This document shows positions 1 to 5,354 of a DNA stretch of 5,441 nucleotides, one piece after another. Source of the DNA: Desulfobacterales bacterium (lineage in GTDB: Bacteria > Desulfobacterota > Desulfobacteria > Desulfobacterales > JAFDCJ01). A program made the position numbers and the translations under genes. Position 1 is the first letter of the stretch. Every line of letters starts with the position of its first letter. Below the pieces are notes generated by a model. The model was not told the DNA's origin. It searched no databases and saw nothing but the letters and a program-made list of their open reading frames with translations. The DNA lies in assembly GCA_029939875.1 (NCBI GenBank), contig JAOZSC010000145.1:1-5441 (forward strand), read 5' to 3'.

Positions 1-73
1 CCTTTTTCAGCCACTTTTCCTTGATCGCACTGCCTGTCTTTCGAAGCTCTAAGCGTACAACAACACTTCGGCG

Positions 74-105
74 CCTGCCCTCTTCCATCACCGGAAGAGG
101 GCAGG
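74..105. repeat. Perfect 13-bp inverted repeat (hairpin) upstream of the ligase gene
   Basis: The left arm (74-86, CCTGCCCTCTTCC) and right arm (93-105, GGAAGAGGGCAGG) are exact reverse complements around a 6-base loop (87-92). The structure is GC-rich and would be very stable as RNA or as a cruciform. No T-run follows it on either strand, so it is not a textbook intrinsic terminator. It ends 52 bases before the ligase start codon. It could lie in the ligase 5' leader, protect or end an upstream transcript, or belong to a dispersed hairpin family. The rest of positions 1-148 shows no convincing gene or promoter. The stem is certain from the sequence; its role is unknown. Confidence 0.85.
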
Positions 106-145
106 AATAGACAGCTGCCTCCAAGCGCCTGCGAGCGTATAAGAT

Positions 146-152
146 GGGGTGA
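146..152 (+). promoter_or_regulatory. Ribosome binding site deciding the ligase start
   Basis: The sequence GGGGTGA lies five bases before the ATG at 158 and resembles the purine-rich Shine-Dalgarno consensus ending in GGTGA. An in-frame GTG at 149 overlaps this site and has no good site of its own, so the ATG at 158 is the preferred start. Confidence 0.6.
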
Positions 153-157
153 ATCCT

Positions 158-1690
158 ATGGGACTCTACGATTTTACGTTCTATGATTTGATCCGCCGCA
201 ATGCCGTGTGTTTTCGCCAGCAGGATGCCTGGTTCGAGGTCGACGACGGCCGAACAATAACCTTTGCACAATTTAAAGACCGGGTCGATCGACTGGCGGC
301 GGGTCTGCAGCAAGCCGGCATTACAAAGGGCGCGCGTATCGGCGTTGTCGGTAAAAACTGCCTGGAATATTTTATGCTTTACGGAGCGGCAGCCGCCGTC
401 GGGGCCATCGTACTGCCCGTCAACTGGAGGCTGTCCGTCGAAGAGATGCTCTTTAACCTCAATGACGGCCAGCCGCAACTGCTGTTTTCCGATCCCGAAT
501 ACCAGCAGCAGCTTGAAGGCCATAAGGATCGATTGCCGTCGGTAAAAGAATTCTACAACCTGAAATCGCCCGGGGGCGGATTTTCCGATTTTGGCGGGTT
601 GCTGGAAAATGACGGAGTTTTTGAAGCGGTGGAGGTGTCCGCCGATGACGGCCTGGTCATTATCCACACGGCGGCTGTGGCCGGCAGACCCCGGGGCGCC
701 CTGTTAAGTCATGCCAACCTGATCTGTGCGAACACCCATATTCTTTTGCAGTCCAGCGGCTCGGCCAAAGGTGTTCATCTGAATATTTTACCGCTTTTTC
801 ACGTCGGCGGCCTGTTTATGGCCACCGCCGCTTTTCACGCCGGTGCGTTGAATGTCAATATGAGCAAATTTGACGCCGCCCAGGCCGCGGCCCTCATACA
901 GGAGAAAAAGGTTTCGGTTATTTTCGATTTTGCACCGATTCTATCTTCCATTCTGGAGGCTGCCGAAAAATCAGGCAAGAGCCTTGCGAGCCTGCAGCAC
1001 GTGGCCGGCCTGGAAGCTCCGGCGGTCATTGAGCAATATCAGCAACTAACGGGCGGCACTTTTTATTGCATGTACGGGCAGACCGAAACGTCGGCCATCG
1101 CCACCATGGGCCGTTACTCCGACAGGCCCGGTTCGGCCGGCAAGACCGTTGAGCTGGCGGATGTCTGCCTGGTGGATGACAATGACGACCCGGTGGCGAC
1201 CGGAGAGGTTGGCGAGATCGTTGTCAAGGGTCCCGTAGTGTTTAAAGGTTACTGGAAGCTTCCCGAAGATACCGCTCTGACTTTTCGCGGCGGATGGCAC
1301 CACACCGGAGATTTGGGCCGTTTTGATGCCGACGGTTTTTTGTGGTACGAAGGGCGCAAGGCCGAAAAAGAGTTGATTAAACCCGGCGGTGAAAACGTTT
1401 ACCCGGCCGAGGTCGAAAAGGCCATTTTAGAACACCCGGATGTTGAAAAAACGGTGGTGTTCGGAGTGCCGGACCCCAAGTGGAAAGAGGGTATCAAGGC
1501 GGTCTGCCAGTTGAAAGAAGGTACAAGCCTGGAGGCCGCGGAACTGATTGAATTTGTGGGGGCACGCATCGCAAGATTCAAAAAGCCCCAGTATGTCGAG
1601 TTTGTCACCGAGTTTCCCCGGCTGGAAGATGGCTCGCCGGATCGCGCCCGGGTAAAAGAGTTGTATGGCGGTTCACAAGAGCAGGGTTGA
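158..1690 (+). CDS. AMP-binding acyl-CoA synthetase (ligase) family protein with atypical catalytic motifs
   Basis: Adenylate-forming enzyme of the ANL superfamily, 510 residues from the ATG at 158, which is normal length. It would be cytoplasmic and convert a carboxylic acid, ATP and CoA to acyl-CoA, AMP and pyrophosphate. Recognisable elements are LPLFHVGG, the YGQTE motif (Y306-E310), TGD (T383-D385) and GGENVYPAEVE after G399-R400. Three sites deviate. The phosphate-binding loop is TAAVAGRPRG (171-180) where the family usually has TSGTTGxPKG. The loop between R400 and G411 is two residues longer than in FadD or 4-coumarate ligase. The C-terminal region P487-K500 has serine (S493) where the family lysine of PRTxxGK normally sits. 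The frame is intact and the other motifs are good, so a divergent subfamily fits better than a decayed gene. The substrate cannot be named. The next gene on the strand, the ACT protein, starts 228 bases downstream. Confidence 0.85.
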   Translation: MGLYDFTFYDLIRRNAVCFRQQDAWFEVDDGRTITFAQFKDRVDRLAAGLQQAGITKGARIGVVGKNCLEYFMLYGAAAAVGAIVLPVNWRLSVEEMLFNLNDGQPQLLFSDPEYQQQLEGHKDRLPSVKEFYNLKSPGGGFSDFGGLLENDGVFEAVEVSADDGLVIIHTAAVAGRPRGALLSHANLICANTHILLQSSGSAKGVHLNILPLFHVGGLFMATAAFHAGALNVNMSKFDAAQAAALIQEKKVSVIFDFAPILSSILEAAEKSGKSLASLQHVAGLEAPAVIEQYQQLTGGTFYCMYGQTETSAIATMGRYSDRPGSAGKTVELADVCLVDDNDDPVATGEVGEIVVKGPVVFKGYWKLPEDTALTFRGGWHHTGDLGRFDADGFLWYEGRKAEKELIKPGGENVYPAEVEKAILEHPDVEKTVVFGVPDPKWKEGIKAVCQLKEGTSLEAAELIEFVGARIARFKKPQYVEFVTEFPRLEDGSPDRARVKELYGGSQEQG

Positions 1691-1720
1691 TATCAGTTGA
1701 TTGAGTTTGCTGGGTTGATT
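1686..1720. repeat. Imperfect direct repeat, period 9-10, across the ligase stop codon
   Basis: Units beginning GTTGAT or GTTTG start at 1686, 1696, 1705 and 1714. The array overlaps the ligase stop codon (1688-1690). The unit match is loose. The 13 bases at 1696-1708 recur with one mismatch at 5408-5420, in the spacer upstream of the hydroxyacyl-CoA dehydrogenase. Function unknown. Confidence 0.4.
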
Positions 1721-1788
1721 ATTCCGGTTAAATATGCTTCACGATTCCATTTTTCTTTTCATTGGCGAAACCCGCCTGTCCAATTAAG

Positions 1789-1817
1789 TTGACTTTCCTT
1801 TTCATATCGCGTATATA
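1789..1817 (+). promoter_or_regulatory. Candidate sigma-70 promoter for the ACT-domain gene
   Basis: A -35 box TTGACT (1789-1794, five of six consensus bases) is followed by a 17-base spacer and a -10 box TATATA (1812-1817, four of six). The surrounding sequence is AT-rich and the spacer length is ideal. Transcription would start near 1824, at the palindrome CCTTAAGG (1824-1831), leaving a leader of about 95 bases. This suggests that the ACT gene is transcribed independently of the ligase. Confidence 0.5.
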
Positions 1818-1879
1818 TCTTATCCTTAAGGCAGCTTTCTTTTTTTAACTAACGGCAGAGCCGCAAGAAAAATCATGAA

Positions 1880-1892
1880 ACGATTTTATCGT
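1880..1892. repeat. Short perfect inverted repeat in the ACT gene leader
   Basis: ACGAT (1880-1884) and ATCGT (1888-1892) are reverse complements around TTT. The element lies between the predicted promoter and the ribosome binding site of the ACT gene, where an operator or small leader hairpin could sit. At five base pairs per arm, chance occurrence is quite possible. Confidence 0.3.
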
Positions 1893-1918
1893 GCAATAAT
1901 TTTACCGGGAGAAACAAC

Positions 1919-2398
1919 ATGGTGCGAACAGAAATTTCCCTTTTTATGAAAAATGCACCGGGAGAGCTGGGCAAATTTGCCGACCTGCTGGCCGGGGTGG
2001 GGATCAATATCGATGCGCTTACCATTCAGGATGCATCGGCCTATGTACAGGAATTGTTCAAAGCCCGGGGCAAATCCCTGAAACGCATCGCATCGGCCGC
2101 CAGTTATAATTCCATGCGTAAAGACTCGGCTGAATTTGCCCTGATTCGCGTGCTTGTCAGTGATACGGACCAGGCGGTGGATCTGCTGTCCCAAAATGAT
2201 TATGTCTTTGACATCATGCCGGTGATTGCCCTGCAACTGGAGAATAAACCCGGCGGGCTGGCCAGAATTGCGACCCAATTCGGTGAGGAAGGCATTAATA
2301 TCAATTATGTTTACGGGTCGGCTTCAGCTTCGGATGAAAAGTACCTGTTTGTTTTCAGCCCGGAAGATATAGACCTGGCAGCAAAGATTTTCAAGTAA
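1919..2398 (+). CDS. Tandem ACT-domain protein (predicted ligand-binding regulatory protein)
   Basis: 159 residues with two ACT domains and no catalytic domain. ACT1 spans about residues 4-95 and begins with EISLFMKNAPGELGKFADLL and the typical GINIDAL turn. ACT2 spans about 102-158 with LENKPGGLARIA and GININYVY. ACT domains usually bind amino acids or similar small ligands at domain interfaces; the ligand here is unknown. Stand-alone double-ACT proteins are often about 140 residues. This one is longer because ACT1 contains an additional basic segment, about residues 40-71, rich in Lys and Arg (K48, R50, K52, K55, R56, R67, K68). The ATG at 1919 has GGGAG at 1907-1911, seven bases upstream, and its own candidate promoter. 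In anaerobes such proteins are often found near phenylacetate-CoA ligase-type genes; here the neighbour is a different AMP-binding ligase. It converges with the acyl-CoA dehydrogenase gene. Domain assignment is firm, function is not. Confidence 0.85.
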   Translation: MVRTEISLFMKNAPGELGKFADLLAGVGINIDALTIQDASAYVQELFKARGKSLKRIASAASYNSMRKDSAEFALIRVLVSDTDQAVDLLSQNDYVFDIMPVIALQLENKPGGLARIATQFGEEGININYVYGSASASDEKYLFVFSPEDIDLAAKIFK

Positions 2399-2431
2399 AA
2401 ACAATAGAAAATTGGTTTTAATTCCTTTTTT
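2398..2431. terminator. Weak, possibly bidirectional terminator between convergent genes
   Basis: AAAACAAT (2398-2405) can pair with ATTGGTTTT (2411-2419) as an eight-pair stem with one bulged G. On the + strand a T6 run follows at 2426-2431. On the - strand the stem runs into a T-run from the A-stretch at 2397-2401. The stem is almost all A-T, so it is weak. Its position right after the ACT stop codon, between convergent genes, supports the call. Confidence 0.3.
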
Positions 2432-2464
2432 CCGACTTCCGCATTCTGACTTCCAACTTCCGTC
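2430..2464. repeat. Five tandem heptamers, consensus TTCCGAC, abutting the acyl-CoA dehydrogenase stop codon
   Basis: Five consecutive 7-base units start at 2430, 2437, 2444, 2451 and 2458 with no change in spacing. Against TTCCGAC they have 0, 2, 1, 1 and 1 mismatches. The last base of unit five is also the last base of the acyl-CoA dehydrogenase stop codon (2464-2466, - strand). There are no spacers between units, so this is a microsatellite-like array and not CRISPR. Function unknown. Confidence 0.8.
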
Positions 2465-3618
2465 TATGGTTTGCGTTTATCCTTGAAAATGTGATTGGAT
2501 ATGACCACCCGCTGAATTTCCGATGTCCCCTCGTAGATGGTGAAAACCCGCGCGTCCCGGTAAAAGCGCTCCACCGGGTATTCCCTGGTAAAACCGTATC
2601 CGCCGTGAATCTGTACGGCATGGGCGGTGACGCGGTTGACCATTTCAGAGGCGAACAGCTTGGCCATCGAGGCCTGCAGGGTGAAGTTTTCGCCGTTGTC
2701 TTTCATTTCGGCCGCTGACAGCATCATCAGGCGCGCGGCTTCAATTTCGGTTGCCATGTCCGCCATCATCCAGCGCAGCCCCTGGAACTTGGAAATTGCC
2801 TGGCCGAATTGCTCCCTTTCCCGGGCAAATTGAACGGCGGCATCAAAGGCGGCTTGGGCCACGCCCACGGACTGCGCTGCAATGCCGATGCGCCCGCCGT
2901 CAAGGCCGGTCATGGCAATCAGGAACCCGTCGCCTTCGTTGCCAAGGATATTTTGCGCTGGAATCCGGCAGTCTTCAAAAATAAGATCGGCGGTGTCCGA
3001 AGCACGCAAACCCATCTTGTCTTCCAGCCGGCCCACGGTCATTCCCGGTGTCCCCTGCTCAATCAGAAAGGCGCTGATTCCCTTGTGACGCAGTGCTTCG
3101 TCGGTTTTAGCCGTTACAATCACCAGACCGGCGTTTTTGCCGGTGGTGGTAAACCGCTTGCTGCCGTTTAAGACATAACTGTCACCGTCAAAAACCGCCT
3201 TGGTTGTCTGGCGTGCGGGGTCCGAGCCCGCATTGGGTTCGGTCAAAGCGAAGGCCCCGAGAATTTCTCCGGCGGCCATGGGTTTGAGGTACCGGTTTTT
3301 TTGCTCTTCGCTGCCGTGACGTAAAATGCTTTCACAGACAATGGAATTGTGCACGGACATGACGACCGCCGTGGAGGCACAGGCATAGGCAACTTCTGCC
3401 AGGGCGAGCACGTAGCTGACGGTGTCGGCGCCCGAGCCGCCCCATTCGGGCGGAATCATCATCCCCATGAGTCCCAGTTCACCCAGTTTTTTAAGATTTT
3501 CGGCTGGAAATTCCTTGGTTCGGTCACGCTCCATGGCCGTGGGGGCGAATTCAGATCGGGCCAGGTCCCGGACCATGGACTGGATCATAAGCTGTTCTTC
3601 GGTGAGTTTAAAAGACAT
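2464..3618 (-). CDS. Acyl-CoA dehydrogenase, short-chain (butyryl-CoA) type
   Basis: FAD enzyme of 384 residues, the usual length, which oxidises an acyl-CoA to the trans-2-enoyl-CoA and passes electrons to electron-transfer flavoprotein in the cytoplasm. The first family signature is ALTEPNAGSD (residues 124-133). The flavin and dimer region LDGGRIGIAAQ follows, then QIHGGYGF (336-343) with the R354-D355 pair. The catalytic base is expected to be E363 in YEGTSEIQR, the position used in short- and medium-chain enzymes. Overall it resembles bacterial butyryl-CoA dehydrogenases, but a branched-chain or glutaryl-type substrate cannot be excluded. The ATG at 3618 is chosen because AAGGA at 3627-3631 lies eight bases upstream; a TTG at 3624 would add only two residues. 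A candidate promoter lies at 3653-3681. It is downstream of the regulator gene and convergent with the ACT gene. Confidence 0.93.
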   Translation of the reverse strand: MSFKLTEEQLMIQSMVRDLARSEFAPTAMERDRTKEFPAENLKKLGELGLMGMMIPPEWGGSGADTVSYVLALAEVAYACASTAVVMSVHNSIVCESILRHGSEEQKNRYLKPMAAGEILGAFALTEPNAGSDPARQTTKAVFDGDSYVLNGSKRFTTTGKNAGLVIVTAKTDEALRHKGISAFLIEQGTPGMTVGRLEDKMGLRASDTADLIFEDCRIPAQNILGNEGDGFLIAMTGLDGGRIGIAAQSVGVAQAAFDAAVQFAREREQFGQAISKFQGLRWMMADMATEIEAARLMMLSAAEMKDNGENFTLQASMAKLFASEMVNRVTAHAVQIHGGYGFTREYPVERFYRDARVFTIYEGTSEIQRVVISNHIFKDKRKP

Positions 3619-3626
3619 TTGCAATA

Positions 3627-3631
3627 TCCTT
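3627..3631 (-). promoter_or_regulatory. Ribosome binding site of the acyl-CoA dehydrogenase
   Basis: Read on the - strand, AAGGA lies eight bases before the ATG at 3618. It supports that start over the in-frame TTG at 3624, which would leave only two bases of spacing. Confidence 0.6.
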
Positions 3632-3652
3632 ATCTGATTTTAGCCTTCAGGC

Positions 3653-3681
3653 AATTTACAGCTTTTTAGGGCAAGATTCAA
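3653..3681 (-). promoter_or_regulatory. Candidate sigma-70 promoter for the acyl-CoA dehydrogenase
   Basis: On the - strand, TTGAAT (3681-3676, four of six -35 bases) is followed by a 17-base spacer and TAAATT (3658-3653, four of six -10 bases). Transcription would begin near 3646, about 28 bases before the ATG. A short inverted repeat, GCCT-GA-AGGC (3652-3643), overlaps the predicted start point and could be part of an operator. The 183-base gap to the regulator gene makes a separate promoter plausible. Confidence 0.4.
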
Positions 3682-3759
3682 AGGTTGGGAGCTTACGCGC
3701 CCGGTCTGAAGCAATGTTTCGTGCGCTCTGATCTATCGGGCCGGTGCATGTAAAACCCG

Positions 3760-3790
3760 GAAGCCCTGAACTCTGAAGCTGCGAACGGGT
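3760..3790. repeat. Imperfect tandem repeat, period 7-8, downstream of the regulator gene
   Basis: On the + strand, units beginning GAA start at 3760, 3768, 3775 and 3783, spaced 8, 7 and 8. Only the GAA core and some flanking C/T bases are conserved. The block ends 11 bases from the regulator stop codon (3802-3804, - strand). Weak alone, it gains weight from similar blocks in the other spacers. Confidence 0.45.
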
Positions 3791-3801
3791 ATGCCATAAA
3801 G

Positions 3802-4353
3802 CTATGGCGTATAAATGACCACCAGCAGTTCGGCGGTTTCATCACTGATGCTTGCCAGTTTGTGCCGGATGCCCGAATTAAAATGCAGTGATTCTCCTTT
3901 TTCCAGGGTGTTGACGTGTTCTCCCACCGTGACCTCGATTTTACCTTGTAAAACGTAGACAAACTCTTCGCCTTCATGGTGATAATCAACGCCCTTGTGA
4001 TCCTGTCGGGCTTCGACGGTGACCAGAAATGCTTTCAGATGCTTGTTTTCCGCACCGGGAGTCAAGGTGGTGTAAGCATAGTCTTGCGTGCGCTTGGTCT
4101 GGGCCTTGACCCGGCTTTCCAGGCGGGATTCGGGTCCCTTGAGCAGGGAGCCGGAGTCAATTTCCAGCGCCCTGGAAATCTGCAGCAGGGCGCCGACAGG
4201 CGGCATGGCCTTGCCCGTTTCGACTTCTTTCAGATAGGCGGTGGAAAAGCCGGTTTCATTGGCCACATGATCCAGCGAAAATTTTTTTTTGGTCCGAGCG
4301 GCTTTAATTTTTTTGCCTATCGGTACTGGTGCGGTTTTCTTTTTTCTCGGCAT
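3802..4353 (-). CDS. XRE-family transcriptional regulator with C-terminal cupin sensor domain
   Basis: 183 residues. After a basic N-terminus (PRKKKT), residues about 12-67 form an XRE/Cro-type helix-turn-helix domain; SLDHVANETGFSTAYLKEVE (26-45) covers the recognition region. Residues about 105-182 form a cupin barrel. Of the usual cupin metal ligands, H126, E130 and H164 are present, but the first histidine of HxH is Tyr (Y124) and the motif-2 proline is Asn (N159). Proteins of this build typically regulate nearby metabolic genes in response to a small molecule held by the cupin. Lying between two beta-oxidation genes, it probably controls one or both; activator or repressor cannot be told. 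The ATG at 4353 has GGAGG four bases upstream. A TTG at 4392 would extend the frame, but that stretch includes the ribosome binding site and reaches into a repeat. Runs of A6, A7 and A9 lie in the first 24 codons. Confidence 0.9.
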   Translation of the reverse strand: MPRKKKTAPVPIGKKIKAARTKKKFSLDHVANETGFSTAYLKEVETGKAMPPVGALLQISRALEIDSGSLLKGPESRLESRVKAQTKRTQDYAYTTLTPGAENKHLKAFLVTVEARQDHKGVDYHHEGEEFVYVLQGKIEVTVGEHVNTLEKGESLHFNSGIRHKLASISDETAELLVVIYTP

Positions 4354-4357
4354 GATT

Positions 4358-4362
4358 CCTCC
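4358..4362 (-). promoter_or_regulatory. Ribosome binding site deciding the regulator start
   Basis: GGAGG on the - strand lies four bases before the ATG at 4353. Spacing is slightly short but the match is strong. It lies inside the longer frame that would start at TTG 4392, which argues against that start. Confidence 0.65.
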
Positions 4363-4376
4363 AAAGCAGGGTTTTG

Positions 4377-4408
4377 GGTTCAAAGGTTCCAAGGTTTAAA
4401 GGTTAATG
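4377..4408. repeat. Tandem octamers, consensus GGTTCAAA, upstream of the regulator gene
   Basis: Four units start at exact 8-base steps (4377, 4385, 4393, 4401), each opening with GGTT. The first is GGTTCAAA, the second and third differ at one or two bases, and the fourth diverges after GGTT. A further GGTT lies at 4370. The array is in the 149-base spacer between the hydroxyacyl-CoA dehydrogenase and the regulator, just upstream of the regulator's ribosome binding site. It is inverted relative to the block at 4474-4501. No clear promoter was found in this spacer. Confidence 0.7.
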
Positions 4409-4473
4409 ATTTCCTTATGTTTCTGCAATGAAATCAGTGGCGGTCAAAAAAAGCGCGCAGCGATTAACCCAGT

Positions 4474-4501
4474 ACCTCTGAACCTGTAACCCTGAACCTT
4501 T
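4474..4501. repeat. Tandem heptamers, AACCTG-like, next to the hydroxyacyl-CoA dehydrogenase stop codon
   Basis: Four 7-base units start at 4474, 4481, 4488 and 4495; three open with AACC and the first with ACC. The block ends one base from the dehydrogenase stop codon (4503-4505, - strand). On the - strand it reads as GGTTCAG-like units, the same core as the GGTTCAAA block at 4377-4408, so the two blocks form an imperfect inverted pair around the spacer. Confidence 0.65.
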
Positions 4502-4502
4502 T

Positions 4503-5354
4503 TTAGTTATAGTCATAAAATCCTTTGCCGGATTTGCGGCCCAGCCAGCCGGCTTCCACGTATTTGCGCAGCAGCGGGCAGGGGCGATATTTTGAATCCT
4601 TAAAGCCGTCATAGAGAGTTTCCATGATGGCCAGGCAGGTGTCCAGACCGATGAGATCCGCCAGGGCCAGCGGTCCCATGGGATGATTCATGCCCAGTTT
4701 CATAACGGTATCGATGTCTTCGCGGGAGCCGACCCCGTGATACAGGCAGTAGACGGCTTCATTGATCATTGGCAGCAAAATGCGGTTGGCGATAAACCCC
4801 GGATAATCACTGGCCTTGGCCGGGGTTTTGCCGAACTTTTCCGCCAGCTCCCAGGTGGTTTTAAAGGTTGCATCAGACGTGGCCATGCCCGGAATGATTT
4901 CCACAAGTTTCATTACCGGCACCGGATTCATAAAATGCATGCCGATGACCTGTTGCGGGCGGCCGGTCTGAGCGGCAATCCGGCCAATGGGAATCGATGA
5001 GGTGTTGGTCGCCAGAATCACCCCGGCTTCGCAGATACCATCAAGGTCTTTAAAAATCTGGTACTTGATGGGCTCGTTTTCCGTGGCGGCTTCTACGACA
5101 AAGTCTGCTGCCGCCATGTCCTGCAGGCTGGTGCTGGTCTTGATTCTGCCCAGAAGCGAATTTTTGTCTTCATCTGTCATTTTTCCCTTTTCGACATTAC
5201 GTGACAGGATCCTGGTGATGCTTGCCAGGCCGCGTTCCACGAATTCCGTTTTAATGTCATTCATGATGACGTTCAAACCGCTGGCGGCCACCACCTGGGC
5301 AATGCCGTTGCCCATCTGGCCGGCACCGATGACACCGAATGTTTTGATTTGCAT
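4503..5354 (-). CDS. hbd: 3-hydroxybutyryl-CoA dehydrogenase (NAD-dependent 3-hydroxyacyl-CoA dehydrogenase)
   Basis: 283 residues, the typical length of the single-function bacterial enzyme. It oxidises (S)-3-hydroxybutyryl-CoA to acetoacetyl-CoA with NAD+, or runs the reverse reaction, in the cytoplasm. The N-terminal Rossmann fold starts with GVIGAGQMGNGIA (7-19), and D33 after the second strand fits NAD rather than NADP. The catalytic residues align in spacing with the human enzyme: S119, H140 in GMHFMNPVPVMKLVE, E152 and N190. The C-terminal dimer domain includes MNHPMGPLALADLIGLD (222-238) and ends with GRKSGKGFYDY. The ATG at 5354 has GGAGG at 5366-5362, seven bases upstream. It is the first of the three - strand genes seen here; more of the operon may lie beyond the right edge. 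A PaaH-like role on 3-hydroxyadipyl-CoA is a less likely alternative. All key residues are intact. Confidence 0.95.
   Translation of the reverse strand: MQIKTFGVIGAGQMGNGIAQVVAASGLNVIMNDIKTEFVERGLASITRILSRNVEKGKMTDEDKNSLLGRIKTSTSLQDMAAADFVVEAATENEPIKYQIFKDLDGICEAGVILATNTSSIPIGRIAAQTGRPQQVIGMHFMNPVPVMKLVEIIPGMATSDATFKTTWELAEKFGKTPAKASDYPGFIANRILLPMINEAVYCLYHGVGSREDIDTVMKLGMNHPMGPLALADLIGLDTCLAIMETLYDGFKDSKYRPCPLLRKYVEAGWLGRKSGKGFYDYN

Noticed and set aside
149..157. GTG start at 149 for the ligase
   Set aside because: It overlaps the ribosome binding site of the ATG at 158 and has no good site upstream; it would add only three residues.
1761..1784. Stem formed by ATTGG and CCAAT in the spacer after the ligase
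   Set aside because: Five-base arms with a long loop and no T-run; expected by chance in a spacer of this size.
1886..2278. 130-codon - strand frame opposite the ACT gene
   Set aside because: The + strand frame has two clear ACT domains; the antisense frame has no recognisable motif.
2464..3669. Several + strand open frames of 65-120 codons opposite the acyl-CoA dehydrogenase
   Set aside because: They lie antisense to a clearly conserved enzyme, have arginine- and proline-rich or otherwise non-protein-like translations, and match no family I recognise.
3693..3989. 98-codon - strand frame overlapping the end of the regulator
   Set aside because: It is an out-of-frame shadow of the cupin domain; its unique tail shows no domain and lies in a repeat-containing spacer.
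4354..4392. TTG start at 4392 extending the regulator by 13 residues
   Set aside because: The extension covers a strong GGAGG site and runs into the GGTTCAAA repeat; the ATG at 4353 is better supported.
4446..4462. Terminator after the hydroxyacyl-CoA dehydrogenase (a T7 run on the - strand after CGC-TGC-GCG)
   Set aside because: The stem is only three base pairs, too short to call a terminator.
4377..4501. CRISPR-like array
   Set aside because: Units are 7-8 bases with no unique spacers between them; these are tandem microsatellite-like repeats.
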